The notes under the pieces are model-generated. The model was not told where the DNA came from. It ran no database searches and saw only the letters and a program-made list of their open reading frames with translations. Shown here piece by piece: positions 44,404 through 53,539 of a stretch of DNA of 64,000 nt. Positions within the stretch are counted from its first letter, which is position 1. Every line of letters begins with the position of its first letter. The position numbers and the translations under genes are program-made. This stretch comes from Clostridia bacterium (GTDB lineage: Bacteria > Bacillota > Clostridia > Lachnospirales > Lachnospiraceae). The DNA lies in contig CAJTAT010000003.1 in NCBI GenBank assembly GCA_910574475.1, positions 124,001-188,000 of the forward strand. Reading direction: 5' to 3'.

Positions 44404-45759
44404 TTAGAACCCCCTCCCTACGAAATGCTGGATATGAATGGGCAAATGATTTAATACTTTTACCTCTTCCTGATATTTTCCCAAAGTTTTTTCCACCAAA
44501 ACATAGTCCATATCCGGGATGCGCACATCAAACCAGTCATTTCCAAAGCCACGCACAGCCACATCCAGCATGGTTACTATCTGAGAGCCTAAAGGCTCCT
44601 CGGAAGCCAGGGTAATGGCTCCATAAAATTCCTGACACTCTGTATAGCCTCCATTGTGCGTGCCCGTATAGGGCTTTAGCACAGACATATCAATCTCTTT
44701 TCCGATAAATTTAGAGACTTCTTTTGATTTTCCTGTAAAATAGTCCACCAGGGCCTGTTCCTGAAGCTTGGCCGGTTTATGATTCCTGGCCACATCAATG
44801 TAGGCGTTCAGTCCCACCTGAAAAGCTTCCTTCGTAAATGAAAACCAGTACTTTTGGCTCTCTGTCAGCTTAGAGGGATGATCCACACAGACCACAGAAG
44901 CTCTTTCACAGGCTGTAAGACCGTCACATTTGGGGCCGACTCCAAGCAAAACATAGTCCCCCTCTTCTATTTTCCGGTTGGTTGCCTTCCCAATCAGAGT
45001 ACGGTTGTTTTGACCGGATGCAACGCTGATATCAAATCCTAATTGTTCCGCACCCAATTCCATAGCAATCGCGTAACCCCATTGGGCCACCTGAGTCTCA
45101 TATAGTCCAGGTCTCAGTACGCTGGCCATTCCTTCAAGCATGACATCACAAATGAGGGCAGCCTGCTCAGTCATTCGCATTTCTTCATCAGATTTAATAT
45201 ATTTGATTTTATAATAAAGTTCCTGGGCATCTGTCACGACTCGCTCCGGGTCTTTAAAATAATCCACAAACCAGCAGTACATACTGGCCGGTACTACCTC
45301 TGCCGGCGATAAAAAAGCAATATTTTCCGGTTTCCTGCCGCAGGCCTCCTCCAGCACACCTTCCATACTGCAGGCTTCCACCGGGTAGTCCTCATCGGCC
45401 AGCTTCAGCATTTCCACCTTGCGAACCTTACAACCCGAACGGTAAGCCAACTGCTCCGCACAGTAGCCTCCCTCCAGTCCTGCCAGCAAAAAGAAGCCTT
45501 TTTTTCCGATAATTCCTGCCACCGGTTCCACACTGATGTTCGTATTCCCTCCCAGATAAGGCACGTCTCCATGATAGTGTTCATCACTGTAGACAAATCC
45601 GCAGTCATATCCATGCTCCTCAAGAGCGGCTATCACTTTTTTCTGTCTGGCTAAAAACTCTTCTGTGGAAATTCTTCTCTCTTTATCAAAGTCTGGAGCT
45701 TTTCCCAAGATATCTCCTATGATATCTGCCTGCTTTTTCCATACGCTCAAATCAACCAT
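44404..45759 (-). CDS. M24-fold protein lacking metal ligands (copy B)
   Basis: The start is the ATG at 45759 preceded by AGGAGGATCGT (451 residues); a longer frame lacks support. It has an N-domain (about 1–190) followed by an M24-like domain (GLYETQVAQWGYAIAMELGAEQ; RKIEEGDYVLLGVGPKCDGL). Where metal-dependent M24 enzymes have Asp ligands, this has LGVG and CERAS. The glutamate position in GSQIVTMLDVAVRG also differs. A GTHNGG histidine remains. It is the first gene of the ABC operon. A metal-free, creatinase-like or non-enzymatic role fits better than peptidase activity. Confidence 0.78.
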   Translation of the reverse strand: MVDLSVWKKQADIIGDILGKAPDFDKERRISTEEFLARQKKVIAALEEHGYDCGFVYSDEHYHGDVPYLGGNTNISVEPVAGIIGKKGFFLLAGLEGGYCAEQLAYRSGCKVRKVEMLKLADEDYPVEACSMEGVLEEACGRKPENIAFLSPAEVVPASMYCWFVDYFKDPERVVTDAQELYYKIKYIKSDEEMRMTEQAALICDVMLEGMASVLRPGLYETQVAQWGYAIAMELGAEQLGFDISVASGQNNRTLIGKATNRKIEEGDYVLLGVGPKCDGLTACERASVVCVDHPSKLTESQKYWFSFTKEAFQVGLNAYIDVARNHKPAKLQEQALVDYFTGKSKEVSKFIGKEIDMSVLKPYTGTHNGGYTECQEFYGAITLASEEPLGSQIVTMLDVAVRGFGNDWFDVRIPDMDYVLVEKTLGKYQEEVKVLNHLPIHIQHFVGRGF

Positions 45760-45823
45760 ACGATCCTCCTTTTTTCCTCTGGTACATTTTGACCAAATCT
45801 GGCTGTAACCTTGATTTTTCTTT

Positions 45824-45852
45824 ATTATAAATAGACAATTTAGAAAACACAA
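45824..45852 (-). promoter_or_regulatory. Promoter for the M24/ABC operon
   Basis: TTGTGT–17 bp–TATAAT on the minus strand, about 65 bp before the copy B start. It probably drives the whole run down to the MFS gene at 34469. Confidence 0.75.
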
Positions 45853-45869
45853 AGCACTCAAGTTTTTAA

Positions 45870-45964
45870 AAATAGTACTTTTCCATTCAATTTTTCACAA
45901 AACTTCGTCATATTTACATATAATTTGTTTTGATTTACTATTTTTGTGTGCAAAAGTGCTATTT
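45870..45964. repeat. Separated inverted repeat upstream of the ABC operon
   Basis: AAATAGTACTTTT (45870–45882) and AAAAGTGCTATTT (45952–45964) are inverted copies with one mismatch, 69 bp apart, just upstream of the promoter. They might be paired regulator sites. The region 45760–46003 has no gene and is AT-rich, so chance is possible. Confidence 0.35.
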
Positions 45965-46003
45965 GTGTTTAAATATTCCCATTGAAAAGAATTTCTCCTG
46001 GAC

Positions 46004-46041
46004 ATAAAAAATGAGGCTTAGAGTAGAAACTCAAACCTCAT
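46004..46041 (-). terminator. Terminator of the NRPS operon
   Basis: On the minus strand ATGAGGTTTGAG and CTCTAAGCCTCAT pair (one bulge), followed by TTTTTA. It lies about 30 bp beyond the acyl carrier protein stop. Confidence 0.8.
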
Positions 46042-46070
46042 TTCTTTCAAAAAAATATAAATTCACAAAA

Positions 46071-46289
46071 TTATGCATGCAATTCTAAATATTCCAATAT
46101 ATCTTCCACACACACAAATTTACTTAAATCTCTGTCTGAGATATCAATGTCAAAAGTCTCCTCAAACTCTGTAATGATTGACACCAAATCAAAGGATGAC
46201 AATTCCAAATCAGCCCTCAACTGTGACTTCTTAGTAATTTCTTTCACTTCCGTGTACCCTGCAAGAATCTTCTTTACTTGTTCAAACAT
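46071..46289 (-). CDS. Stand-alone acyl carrier protein of the NRPS cluster
   Basis: The start is fixed by GGAGGAGACAGAGA; its ATG overlaps the NRPS stop by eight bases (72 residues). The carrier motif is LRADLELSSFDLVSIITEFEE, cited here by its LSSF core; the second serine aligns with the phosphopantetheine serine of DSL motifs. It is acidic and short, like fatty acyl carrier proteins. It probably accepts an acyl group from the AMP-ligase and donates it to the first condensation domain (inference). Confidence 0.85.
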   Translation of the reverse strand: MFEQVKKILAGYTEVKEITKKSQLRADLELSSFDLVSIITEFEETFDIDISDRDLSKFVCVEDILEYLELHA

Positions 46290-49200
46290 TCTCTGTCTCC
46301 TCCAAATATCCAACTTTTTGAAAAAATGTCACATACTTTTTCAAATAATCCAAATCAATATCTGCCCATTCAAAGCCAAGCCTTTTTAAGTATTGAACGG
46401 TAAAATCATTTTCAATCTGTATCTTGCTGTCATAGATAATCCGATCATTGGAATCTAAATCATTGATAAAGGTTTCAAAAATAAATTCCATGCCTTCCTG
46501 CTCCGCAGTCTTTCGCAGTGCGTCTGTAAACCTTTCGCCACTGACTATTTTCAGAGGATATCCCAGTCTCTCAAAATAAGTGTCTAATCGATCCATATAG
46601 ACGACTTTCGGGCTATTAAGATGAAATACCGTCTGCTCTGTACTAAAATGCCTGGCAATGGTCATCAGAGCACTGGCTGCCTCATCCACAGGTGTGAATT
46701 CCAGATAAAGCTCCATCAAATAATCGGGGAACATTTTCATCTCTAAGACTGCCTTCACACGTTTCAAAAACGCATTGGTTTCATAATTCTTTTGGAACCA
46801 GCCATCCAAAAACCGATTGGTCAGATTTCCCATCCGCATAATATTGGCGCGCAAGCCCTGATGCATAGCCTTGAGTACTTCCCATTCTGCCTCAAATTTG
46901 CTTCGGGCATACACGTTTTCCAGAGACTGGCCTACATACAGATTATGCTCATAAAAATTGATATTTTCTGTGTTCACGTATCCGTCAAAATGATCTACAA
47001 AGCTGTTTCCTGATACACTGAGCGTGGAAATGTGAATGAGCTTCGCTTTTGCTTCAAAACAAAATTGAATCAAACCTTTTACAGATTCTACATTTGCCTC
47101 ATAGAAATATTGATAAGATCCGTAATGCTTGACACTGGCTGCCCCGTGAATCACAGTATCAACCTTTGACCACAATTCTTCATATTCCTGGTTCGACAGC
47201 CCGAATCTTTCTTCCTGCAAATCAGCACATAAAATCTTGATACGTCCGCAATATTGATACTTATCTTTAAAATAATAGCTGCAAAGATTCCAAAAACGAT
47301 CTTCACTCTCTTCCACATCTTTTCCCCGGACAAGACAGTATGCCGTTCCTCCATCATGCTCTAAAAAGTCTGCAAGAATATGAATTCCAAGAAAGCCTGT
47401 GGCCCCTGTCAACAAAATATTACCTATCTCTGACTTTTGAAAATTACTCACACATTCCATTTTATTTTTACTCAAAATAGGCTCTATATTTTTGAAATCC
47501 AAATCTGCAAAAGAAATCTCCAATTTATTTCCTGTCTCAATGCAGACGGCAAGCTTCTGTACGGTTGGATAGTCAAACACATTTTGTAAATCAAAATAAA
47601 TACCCTCATAATGAGCCATGGATACAAACTCAATTGCTTTCAGACTATCTCCACCCAGGTCAAAGAAATCATCATTGCGGCCCACAGGTACATAATCCAA
47701 CACTTGTTCTATGATTTCTGCCAGCTTTTTTTCTAACTGTCCCTGGGGACTTACATACTCTGTGGTGCTTTCCATACAGTCAAGGGCCACTTCCGGCAGT
47801 CCTTTCCGATTGAGCTTTCCGCTGGAGGTCAATGGCATTTCAGACAATCGTGTAAAAATATGCGGCATCATATAGCGTGGAAGCTTTTCTTGTATGTTTC
47901 TTTTAATATCTGCCAGGTCAACTGGTGTTGCTTCCGTGTAAAAAGCACAAATTACCTGCCGTCCATCTTCTTGTCTGCGCACTGCAACTACAGCCTGTAA
48001 CACACCACTGACGGAACAGATGGCACTTTCTATTTCTCCAAGCTCAATGCGAAGCCCACGAATCTTTACCTGAAAATCATTTCTTCCTACATAGACCAGA
48101 TTCCCGTCTTTTCGCCAGTAGGCCAGATCTCCTGTCCGGTACAGTTTTCCTTTTCCAAAGGGATTCTCTGGAAATCTTTCCTGGGTCATTTCTGGTTGAT
48201 TTAAGTATCCTGCCCCCACTCCGTCCCCGGCAATACAGAGTTCACCAGTGGTTCCTATGGGTGAAAGTCGCATATACTTGTCCACAATATAAATCTGGGT
48301 ATTTGCAATGGGTTTTCCAATGGTAATATCCTGTTCTGACTCCACTTCCCCGTTGGTTGACCAAACAGTGGTCTCCGTTGGTCCATAAATATTGAAAATG
48401 CGGGCCGGAGTAAGCTGCCGTAACTCAGAAATCAGAGAGCCGTCCACTGCCTCACCCCCAAGAATCAAGGCTTTTAAAGTCTTCAAATATTCGCAGGCAA
48501 GGGGATCCTGAATAAGAGACCGCATCTTTGTGGGCGTTGTCTGCATAACGTCAGCCGGCAATTTTTTTAACAGGGCATTTAATTCCGACTGCAATGTTGC
48601 CTGCTCCTCATTAGCAAATAAAATAGTCAGTCCATTTGCAAGGGGCAAAAGACTCTCGGTGACAAAAATGTCAAATCCAACTGTTGTTACAGAGAGGATT
48701 ATTTTATGATTGTTTTGAACTATTTTATGAACCACATTATTATTATTATTATTATTATTATTCACATAGTTCAAAACATTCCTGTGTGTCAACAATGTTC
48801 CTTTTGGTCTTCCTGTAGAGCCTGATGTGTAAATGCAATAACAAATCTCTTCTCCTGAAAAAACAATGTTTGGATCATCAATTTCGTTATTATTCAGCAA
48901 TTGGGAAAGGGTATCTTCTGTAACACACAATTTTGCATTGCTATCTTTAAGCATATAAGAAATTCGTTCCTTTGGATAGTTTGGATCCACAGGCAAATAA
49001 GCTGCGCCAGCTTTCAAAATTCCAATCATGACTGCTATCAGATGACTCTTTCTTGGCAGCATAAATGCCACAATATCTCCTGATACCACACCTTGCTCCA
49101 TCAGCCCATGAGCAATTCGGTTCGCCTGCTTATTTAGCTCTGCATAAGTGAGCACTCTGTCACAGGCTATAATTGCTGTCTGGTCTGGTATTTTCTGGGC

Positions 49201-50877
49201 TTGCTCTTCAAAGAGCATATGTACACCTTTATCTTTCAGATATTCCACTGCCGTATGATTAAAGGCGGAGCACAGCATGGCCTCTTCCTGTTTTGTGATT
49301 ACAGAAATATCTTTCAAAAGACATTCTTCATGTAACATCTCTTTCAGTACCAGCTTATAGCCCTCGAGAAAACGTCGTATCGTACTTTCCTGGTACAAAT
49401 CTGTACAATATTCTGCCAGGATTGTCACATTTTCTCTTCTAGGCATCAGGTAAAAGGTAAAATCATACTTTGAGGATGTTACTGGGACGGGCAGGATTCT
49501 GGCCTTTTCATCTCCAAAAACAATGTCTGTCATAGCCTCACTTTGATAAGCGAACATTACATCAAAAAGGGGATTTCGATCTGGTGTATTGACATTCAGT
49601 TTTTTAACTAGTGCGCTGTAGGAATAGTCTTCATGAGCCATGGCTTCTACAGAGGTTTCCTTCACCTCTGACAAAAACTCTTTTACTCTTTTTGTACCTA
49701 TGGGCCGATTTCGTAGTGCAACGGTATCGACAAACATACCAAGTGTATGTAAATATCTGCCCTGTCTCCCACTCATGGGCATGCCCACCACAATATCTTC
49801 ATTCCCTGAAAACTTGGACAGTAGAATATAAAAAGCGCCCATATAGAACATATAGGGAGTCATGTTCCAATTTTTGCATCTTGTAAGAATTTCATGGTGA
49901 AGGAGATGATCTATAGAATCATAAAGTCCGCTGCCCTGAAAGCTGCGTTTCTGTTTTCTCTTATAATCGGTATTTAATTCCAGCACTGGCGGCTCTTCTT
50001 TATAGACAGAGAGCCAATAGCTTTCACTCTCCTGGGCCTCTCTATTTTGCAAGGCGAATTGTCTGTAGGAAGCCAGGCTTCCTCTAAGTTCCCGTCCCAT
50101 ATAGACTTCATTGAGCTCTTTGACAAAGATAGAGATGGAGGTCCCATCTGTTATTATATGATGCATGTCAATGAAAACTGTATTTTCCCAGTAACCCACA
50201 CGCAAAAGGGGGGCTTTTGTCAAGTCAAAAGGCCGGATAAAAGCTGAAAAATCCTGGCTTGTAAGCTGTTCTAATTGAAATTCTACGTCTTTTTCCAGGA
50301 TCTGTAGGATGGTTCCATCTTTATTTTCAAACCGTGTGCGCAAGATCTCATGTCGCTCAATCAAAACCAGGATAGCTTTTTGAAGCCGGGCTACATCAAG
50401 AGACCGGGCTTGAAATACATAGGGCACATGATAGGCTGTGCTATCTTCTTGCATACTCTGCGCTGTATAAATGCGCATCTGTGCCTCTGTGGCAGGCACA
50501 TCGCCAGAGAAGTCATCTGCTTTCTCAACCATGTCCACAGCTTCTAGTATCTCTGCCAAGTCCTCTAAGGTATCACAGGAAAATATCTTCCTGGAATCTG
50601 TGCGATAGCCTGATTTTTCCAGAGAAGCCAGCAGTTCTATCGCCCTTAAGCTGTCTCCACCCAGATCAAAAAAATTGTCCAGAATACTAATTCTATCAAT
50701 TTCCAAAACTGTTTTAATGGATGCAATCAGAACTTGTTCCTGTATGGTTCTGGGAGCAAGATAATCTACAGAGACGGTAAGATCTGACGGTTCAATTTCT
50801 GGAAGTCCTCTGCGATCCACCTTTCCGCTGAATGTTAAAGGAAGGCTTTCAAGATATGTAAAGCTGTGAGGAACCAT
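46282..50877 (-). CDS. NRPS, second part: PCP1–C2–A2–PCP2–thioester reductase
   Basis: Frame of 1531 residues; the listed first Met has no ribosome binding site and lies inside module 1. In order: end of A1 (FSGKVDRRGLPE), PCP1 with LGGDSLRA (Ser76), C2 (about 120–540) with HHIITDG (239–245), A2 (about 560–1040) with YTSGSTGRPKG and IYGPTETTVW, PCP2 with LGGDSLKA (about 1073), and a reductase domain (about 1160–1531) with TGATGFLG, HISTLSVSGN and YARSK. The reductase should release the peptide as an aldehyde. A perfect (AAT)9 tract encodes Asn706–714 in A2. It continues the 50835 gene after a one-base frameshift. Confidence 0.9.
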   Translation of the reverse strand: MVPHSFTYLESLPLTFSGKVDRRGLPEIEPSDLTVSVDYLAPRTIQEQVLIASIKTVLEIDRISILDNFFDLGGDSLRAIELLASLEKSGYRTDSRKIFSCDTLEDLAEILEAVDMVEKADDFSGDVPATEAQMRIYTAQSMQEDSTAYHVPYVFQARSLDVARLQKAILVLIERHEILRTRFENKDGTILQILEKDVEFQLEQLTSQDFSAFIRPFDLTKAPLLRVGYWENTVFIDMHHIITDGTSISIFVKELNEVYMGRELRGSLASYRQFALQNREAQESESYWLSVYKEEPPVLELNTDYKRKQKRSFQGSGLYDSIDHLLHHEILTRCKNWNMTPYMFYMGAFYILLSKFSGNEDIVVGMPMSGRQGRYLHTLGMFVDTVALRNRPIGTKRVKEFLSEVKETSVEAMAHEDYSYSALVKKLNVNTPDRNPLFDVMFAYQSEAMTDIVFGDEKARILPVPVTSSKYDFTFYLMPRRENVTILAEYCTDLYQESTIRRFLEGYKLVLKEMLHEECLLKDISVITKQEEAMLCSAFNHTAVEYLKDKGVHMLFEEQAQKIPDQTAIIACDRVLTYAELNKQANRIAHGLMEQGVVSGDIVAFMLPRKSHLIAVMIGILKAGAAYLPVDPNYPKERISYMLKDSNAKLCVTEDTLSQLLNNNEIDDPNIVFSGEEICYCIYTSGSTGRPKGTLLTHRNVLNYVNNNNNNNNNVVHKIVQNNHKIILSVTTVGFDIFVTESLLPLANGLTILFANEEQATLQSELNALLKKLPADVMQTTPTKMRSLIQDPLACEYLKTLKALILGGEAVDGSLISELRQLTPARIFNIYGPTETTVWSTNGEVESEQDITIGKPIANTQIYIVDKYMRLSPIGTTGELCIAGDGVGAGYLNQPEMTQERFPENPFGKGKLYRTGDLAYWRKDGNLVYVGRNDFQVKIRGLRIELGEIESAICSVSGVLQAVVAVRRQEDGRQVICAFYTEATPVDLADIKRNIQEKLPRYMMPHIFTRLSEMPLTSSGKLNRKGLPEVALDCMESTTEYVSPQGQLEKKLAEIIEQVLDYVPVGRNDDFFDLGGDSLKAIEFVSMAHYEGIYFDLQNVFDYPTVQKLAVCIETGNKLEISFADLDFKNIEPILSKNKMECVSNFQKSEIGNILLTGATGFLGIHILADFLEHDGGTAYCLVRGKDVEESEDRFWNLCSYYFKDKYQYCGRIKILCADLQEERFGLSNQEYEELWSKVDTVIHGAASVKHYGSYQYFYEANVESVKGLIQFCFEAKAKLIHISTLSVSGNSFVDHFDGYVNTENINFYEHNLYVGQSLENVYARSKFEAEWEVLKAMHQGLRANIMRMGNLTNRFLDGWFQKNYETNAFLKRVKAVLEMKMFPDYLMELYLEFTPVDEAASALMTIARHFSTEQTVFHLNSPKVVYMDRLDTYFERLGYPLKIVSGERFTDALRKTAEQEGMEFIFETFINDLDSNDRIIYDSKIQIENDFTVQYLKRLGFEWADIDLDYLKKYVTFFQKVGYLEETENV
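48736..48762 (-). repeat. (AAT)9 microsatellite encoding nine asparagines
   Basis: Nine perfect ATT units on the plus strand read AAT codons in the NRPS. They lie just after the A3 core and before the A4 region. Triplet gain or loss would keep the frame and change the number of Asn residues. No other such tract was seen in the window. Confidence 0.95.
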
Positions 50878-53534
50878 GTATTTTGGAAGCTTTTTCCAAT
50901 TTGCGCCCTTATGTTTCCTGTTTCCATTCTTTCCCCTGTATAAAAGGCACAGATCATCTGTCGATTCTCCTGATTTTTGCGAACCACAACAACCGCCTGT
51001 GTAATCCCTTCCACACTGGCAATTACATTTTCAATCTCTTCAAGCTCCATGCGAAGTCCATGGACCTTTACCTGAAAATCATTTCTCCCCACATAGATGA
51101 GTCTCCCATCCTCTCGCCAGTAAGCCAGATCCCCGGTCTTGTAGAGCCTTCCCTCTCCAAATGGATTGTTTACAAATTTTTCATCCGTCAGTTCCGGCCG
51201 GTGTAAATACCCTGCTCCAACCCCCTCTCCAGCAATACAAAGTTCTCCGGGGACGCCCACGGGCACCGGTTGCAAGTAAGAATCTACTATATAAATCTGC
51301 GTATTTGCAATAGGCTGTCCAATAGTAATGTCCCCATCTTTGATTTCTCCAAAGCTGGCCCCCATAGTTGTCTCTGTAGGCCCATATCCATTAAAAATGA
51401 TTCCTTTTGTATACAAAGACAATGTTGCATATTGCTGTTCTGTAAATGCTTCCCCTGCCACCATAACAACTTTAACTTCTTTCATTCCTCTGGCAAATTC
51501 ATGCTGTCCAAGATACGCCAGTAGTTTTGTAGGAGTACAATATATAGCATCCACAGAATATTTAACTGCCAGTTTGCCAAGCCTGGCAGGATTTCTCATT
51601 TCCTCGTCTGTAGCCAGTAAAAGAGAGAGGCCATGCAAAAGAGAAGTGAAGATTTCTGTAGAAAAAATATCAAAAGAAATAGAGCCTATAGAAAGCAGGC
51701 ATTTGCAATGTTCCACTACTGTCTGATAGCATTGGTTATATTTGTTAGCCCTACAGTGATTGACTACATTTCTATGTGTAACCAGCGCGCCTTTGGGATT
51801 TCCTGTCGTGCCAGAGGTGTAGATACAGTAGCACAAATCATTACTTGTCATAACAACATCCGGCTGATGATTCTTGTCATAGTCCAAAAATTTTCCAATA
51901 TTTTTCTCTGTAAGGAAAAGTTTTGCGCCGCTGTCTGCCAACATATAATTTACCCGTTCCTGGGGATAATCCAGATCGATGGGCAGATATACACCGCCAG
52001 CCTTAAGGATTCCAAGTATCGTCACAAGTAAGCTGCTTTCTCTTGGCAGAGCAAAAGCAACAATGTCTCCTACGTTTATCCCCTGCCCAATCAATCCCTG
52101 TGCCACTTGATTGGCCTTATCATTCATTTCTTTGTAAGTCAAAATTTTATCACAGGCAATGACTGCCGTTTCCTGAGGAGTTCTTGCCGCCTGTGCCTCA
52201 AAAAGCTGATGGACGCACAGATCTTTAGGGTATTTAATCACTGTATCGTTAAAGTCCTGCAATACCAGTTTTTTCTCAGAAGTGGATAGCATTTCCAACT
52301 CATACAGTTTTTTCTCATCATTATCCATTGCATCAAAAAGCAAATTTTTTATGTGTCCATACAAACTTTCAATTTCTTGTTCTTTCAATTTTTCCGTCTG
52401 ATAATCACAGTGAATCCGAAGTACGCCTTCCCTGTCCCGATCCTCAATATGGATCTGTAGGCTCTCTGTCTGCGCCCCACTGTGATACCAGTTGCTTTCA
52501 AAGGCTCCCTCTGTACCTGTAATCGCTGCATTTTGATAGCTGAGTATCACATCATATAGTTTTTCTCCAAAGTTGTATTCCCGGCGGATATCTGTTAGCA
52601 TGTCAGCATAATTGTATTTTTGATGACGAATGATAGAAAATATCTCATTCTTAACAGAAGAGAGGTTTTCAGAAAAAGAGGCATGGTTATCCAATTTTAT
52701 CAGTAAGGGAATGGTATGAATGAACATCCCCATTGTATTTTTTTCTTTCACCCCTGTGCGATTCAGGATGGCTGTACCAATATAAAAGGTGTCCACATTC
52801 ATCTTAATACGGTTCATATACACGGCAAAAGCTGTCATAAACAGGGGAAAAACAGAGGTATTCTGCTTATCTGCATATGCAAATATGCGTCCTGAATCTG
52901 CCACATCCATCACAAAGGTTTTTCGGCAGGCTTTGATAGATGAGCTCTGTTTTTCAGACAGGTATATAGGTTCTTCACATTTTTTAAACTGTTCCAAAAA
53001 GAATGTCCTATCTTTGTCATAGCGAAGACTTTGCATATAATTGTCTTCGCTGGCAATATAGTGAAGATAAGAATAAGTCTTAGGTATCCTGCCATCTAAA
53101 AGGGCACAGAACTGAGAGCCCACCATAGAAAGTGTCCATGCATCTCCAATGATATGATGCATCTTCACAAGGATTCCATAACTGTCAGATAGCAAAACGA
53201 TCTTTATTTCACATAGAGGACCATAGAGCTCCAAAGGTTCTTTCGCGTATTTACTGGCATAAGCTTGAAAGTCTTTTTTCTCTGCAAATCGCAACACAGC
53301 TAATTTTTGCTCTGTATTAGGGACAACTTTCTGCATAGTCCCATTCTGGGTCTCCGCCATTTGAATTCTAAGGGCCTCATTCAATTCATACAGTTGGTGA
53401 ACTGCACGTTCAATCGCAGAAAGTTCTCTCTGTCCTTTCAGCATAATGCTGCCACAGATGACTGCAATGGAACCTCCTAAAAATTTTTCCATATCATAAA
53501 TTGATTTTTGTGGTTTTGTTAATCTGTACATCAT
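50835..53534 (-). CDS. NRPS, first part: C1–A1 (frameshifted at the end)
   Basis: Frame of 899 residues. C1 (about 1–430) has MHHIIGDAW (His126–127, Asp131), a condensation motif with Ala for the usual Gly. A1 (about 435–890) has YTSGTTGNPKG, GYGPTETT, YKTGDLAYW and VGRNDFQVKVHGLR. After AQIGK the frame turns to FQNTWFL and stops. Adding one A to the A-run at 50891–50895 gives GKKLPKYMVPHSFTY, the expected end of A1, joining the next frame. C1 likely accepts an acyl chain from the acyl carrier protein. AGAGGGG precedes the start. Confidence 0.88.
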   Translation of the reverse strand: MMYRLTKPQKSIYDMEKFLGGSIAVICGSIMLKGQRELSAIERAVHQLYELNEALRIQMAETQNGTMQKVVPNTEQKLAVLRFAEKKDFQAYASKYAKEPLELYGPLCEIKIVLLSDSYGILVKMHHIIGDAWTLSMVGSQFCALLDGRIPKTYSYLHYIASEDNYMQSLRYDKDRTFFLEQFKKCEEPIYLSEKQSSSIKACRKTFVMDVADSGRIFAYADKQNTSVFPLFMTAFAVYMNRIKMNVDTFYIGTAILNRTGVKEKNTMGMFIHTIPLLIKLDNHASFSENLSSVKNEIFSIIRHQKYNYADMLTDIRREYNFGEKLYDVILSYQNAAITGTEGAFESNWYHSGAQTESLQIHIEDRDREGVLRIHCDYQTEKLKEQEIESLYGHIKNLLFDAMDNDEKKLYELEMLSTSEKKLVLQDFNDTVIKYPKDLCVHQLFEAQAARTPQETAVIACDKILTYKEMNDKANQVAQGLIGQGINVGDIVAFALPRESSLLVTILGILKAGGVYLPIDLDYPQERVNYMLADSGAKLFLTEKNIGKFLDYDKNHQPDVVMTSNDLCYCIYTSGTTGNPKGALVTHRNVVNHCRANKYNQCYQTVVEHCKCLLSIGSISFDIFSTEIFTSLLHGLSLLLATDEEMRNPARLGKLAVKYSVDAIYCTPTKLLAYLGQHEFARGMKEVKVVMVAGEAFTEQQYATLSLYTKGIIFNGYGPTETTMGASFGEIKDGDITIGQPIANTQIYIVDSYLQPVPVGVPGELCIAGEGVGAGYLHRPELTDEKFVNNPFGEGRLYKTGDLAYWREDGRLIYVGRNDFQVKVHGLRMELEEIENVIASVEGITQAVVVVRKNQENRQMICAFYTGERMETGNIRAQIGKSFQNTWFLTALHILKAFL

Positions 53535-53539
53535 AGTTG

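Noticed and set aside
44404-45759. Active Xaa-Pro aminopeptidase
   Set aside because: The metal-binding Asp and Glu positions are changed, so a peptidase call would overstate the evidence.
48721-48780. CRISPR or tandem-repeat array
   Set aside because: It is a single in-frame triplet tract inside a coding gene, without spacers.
50820-50900. Independent start of the second NRPS frame, or programmed frameshifting
   Set aside because: The Met at 50877 has no ribosome binding site and lies inside the A domain. GGAAAAAGC is not a convincing X XXY YYZ slippery site, and no stimulatory structure is visible.
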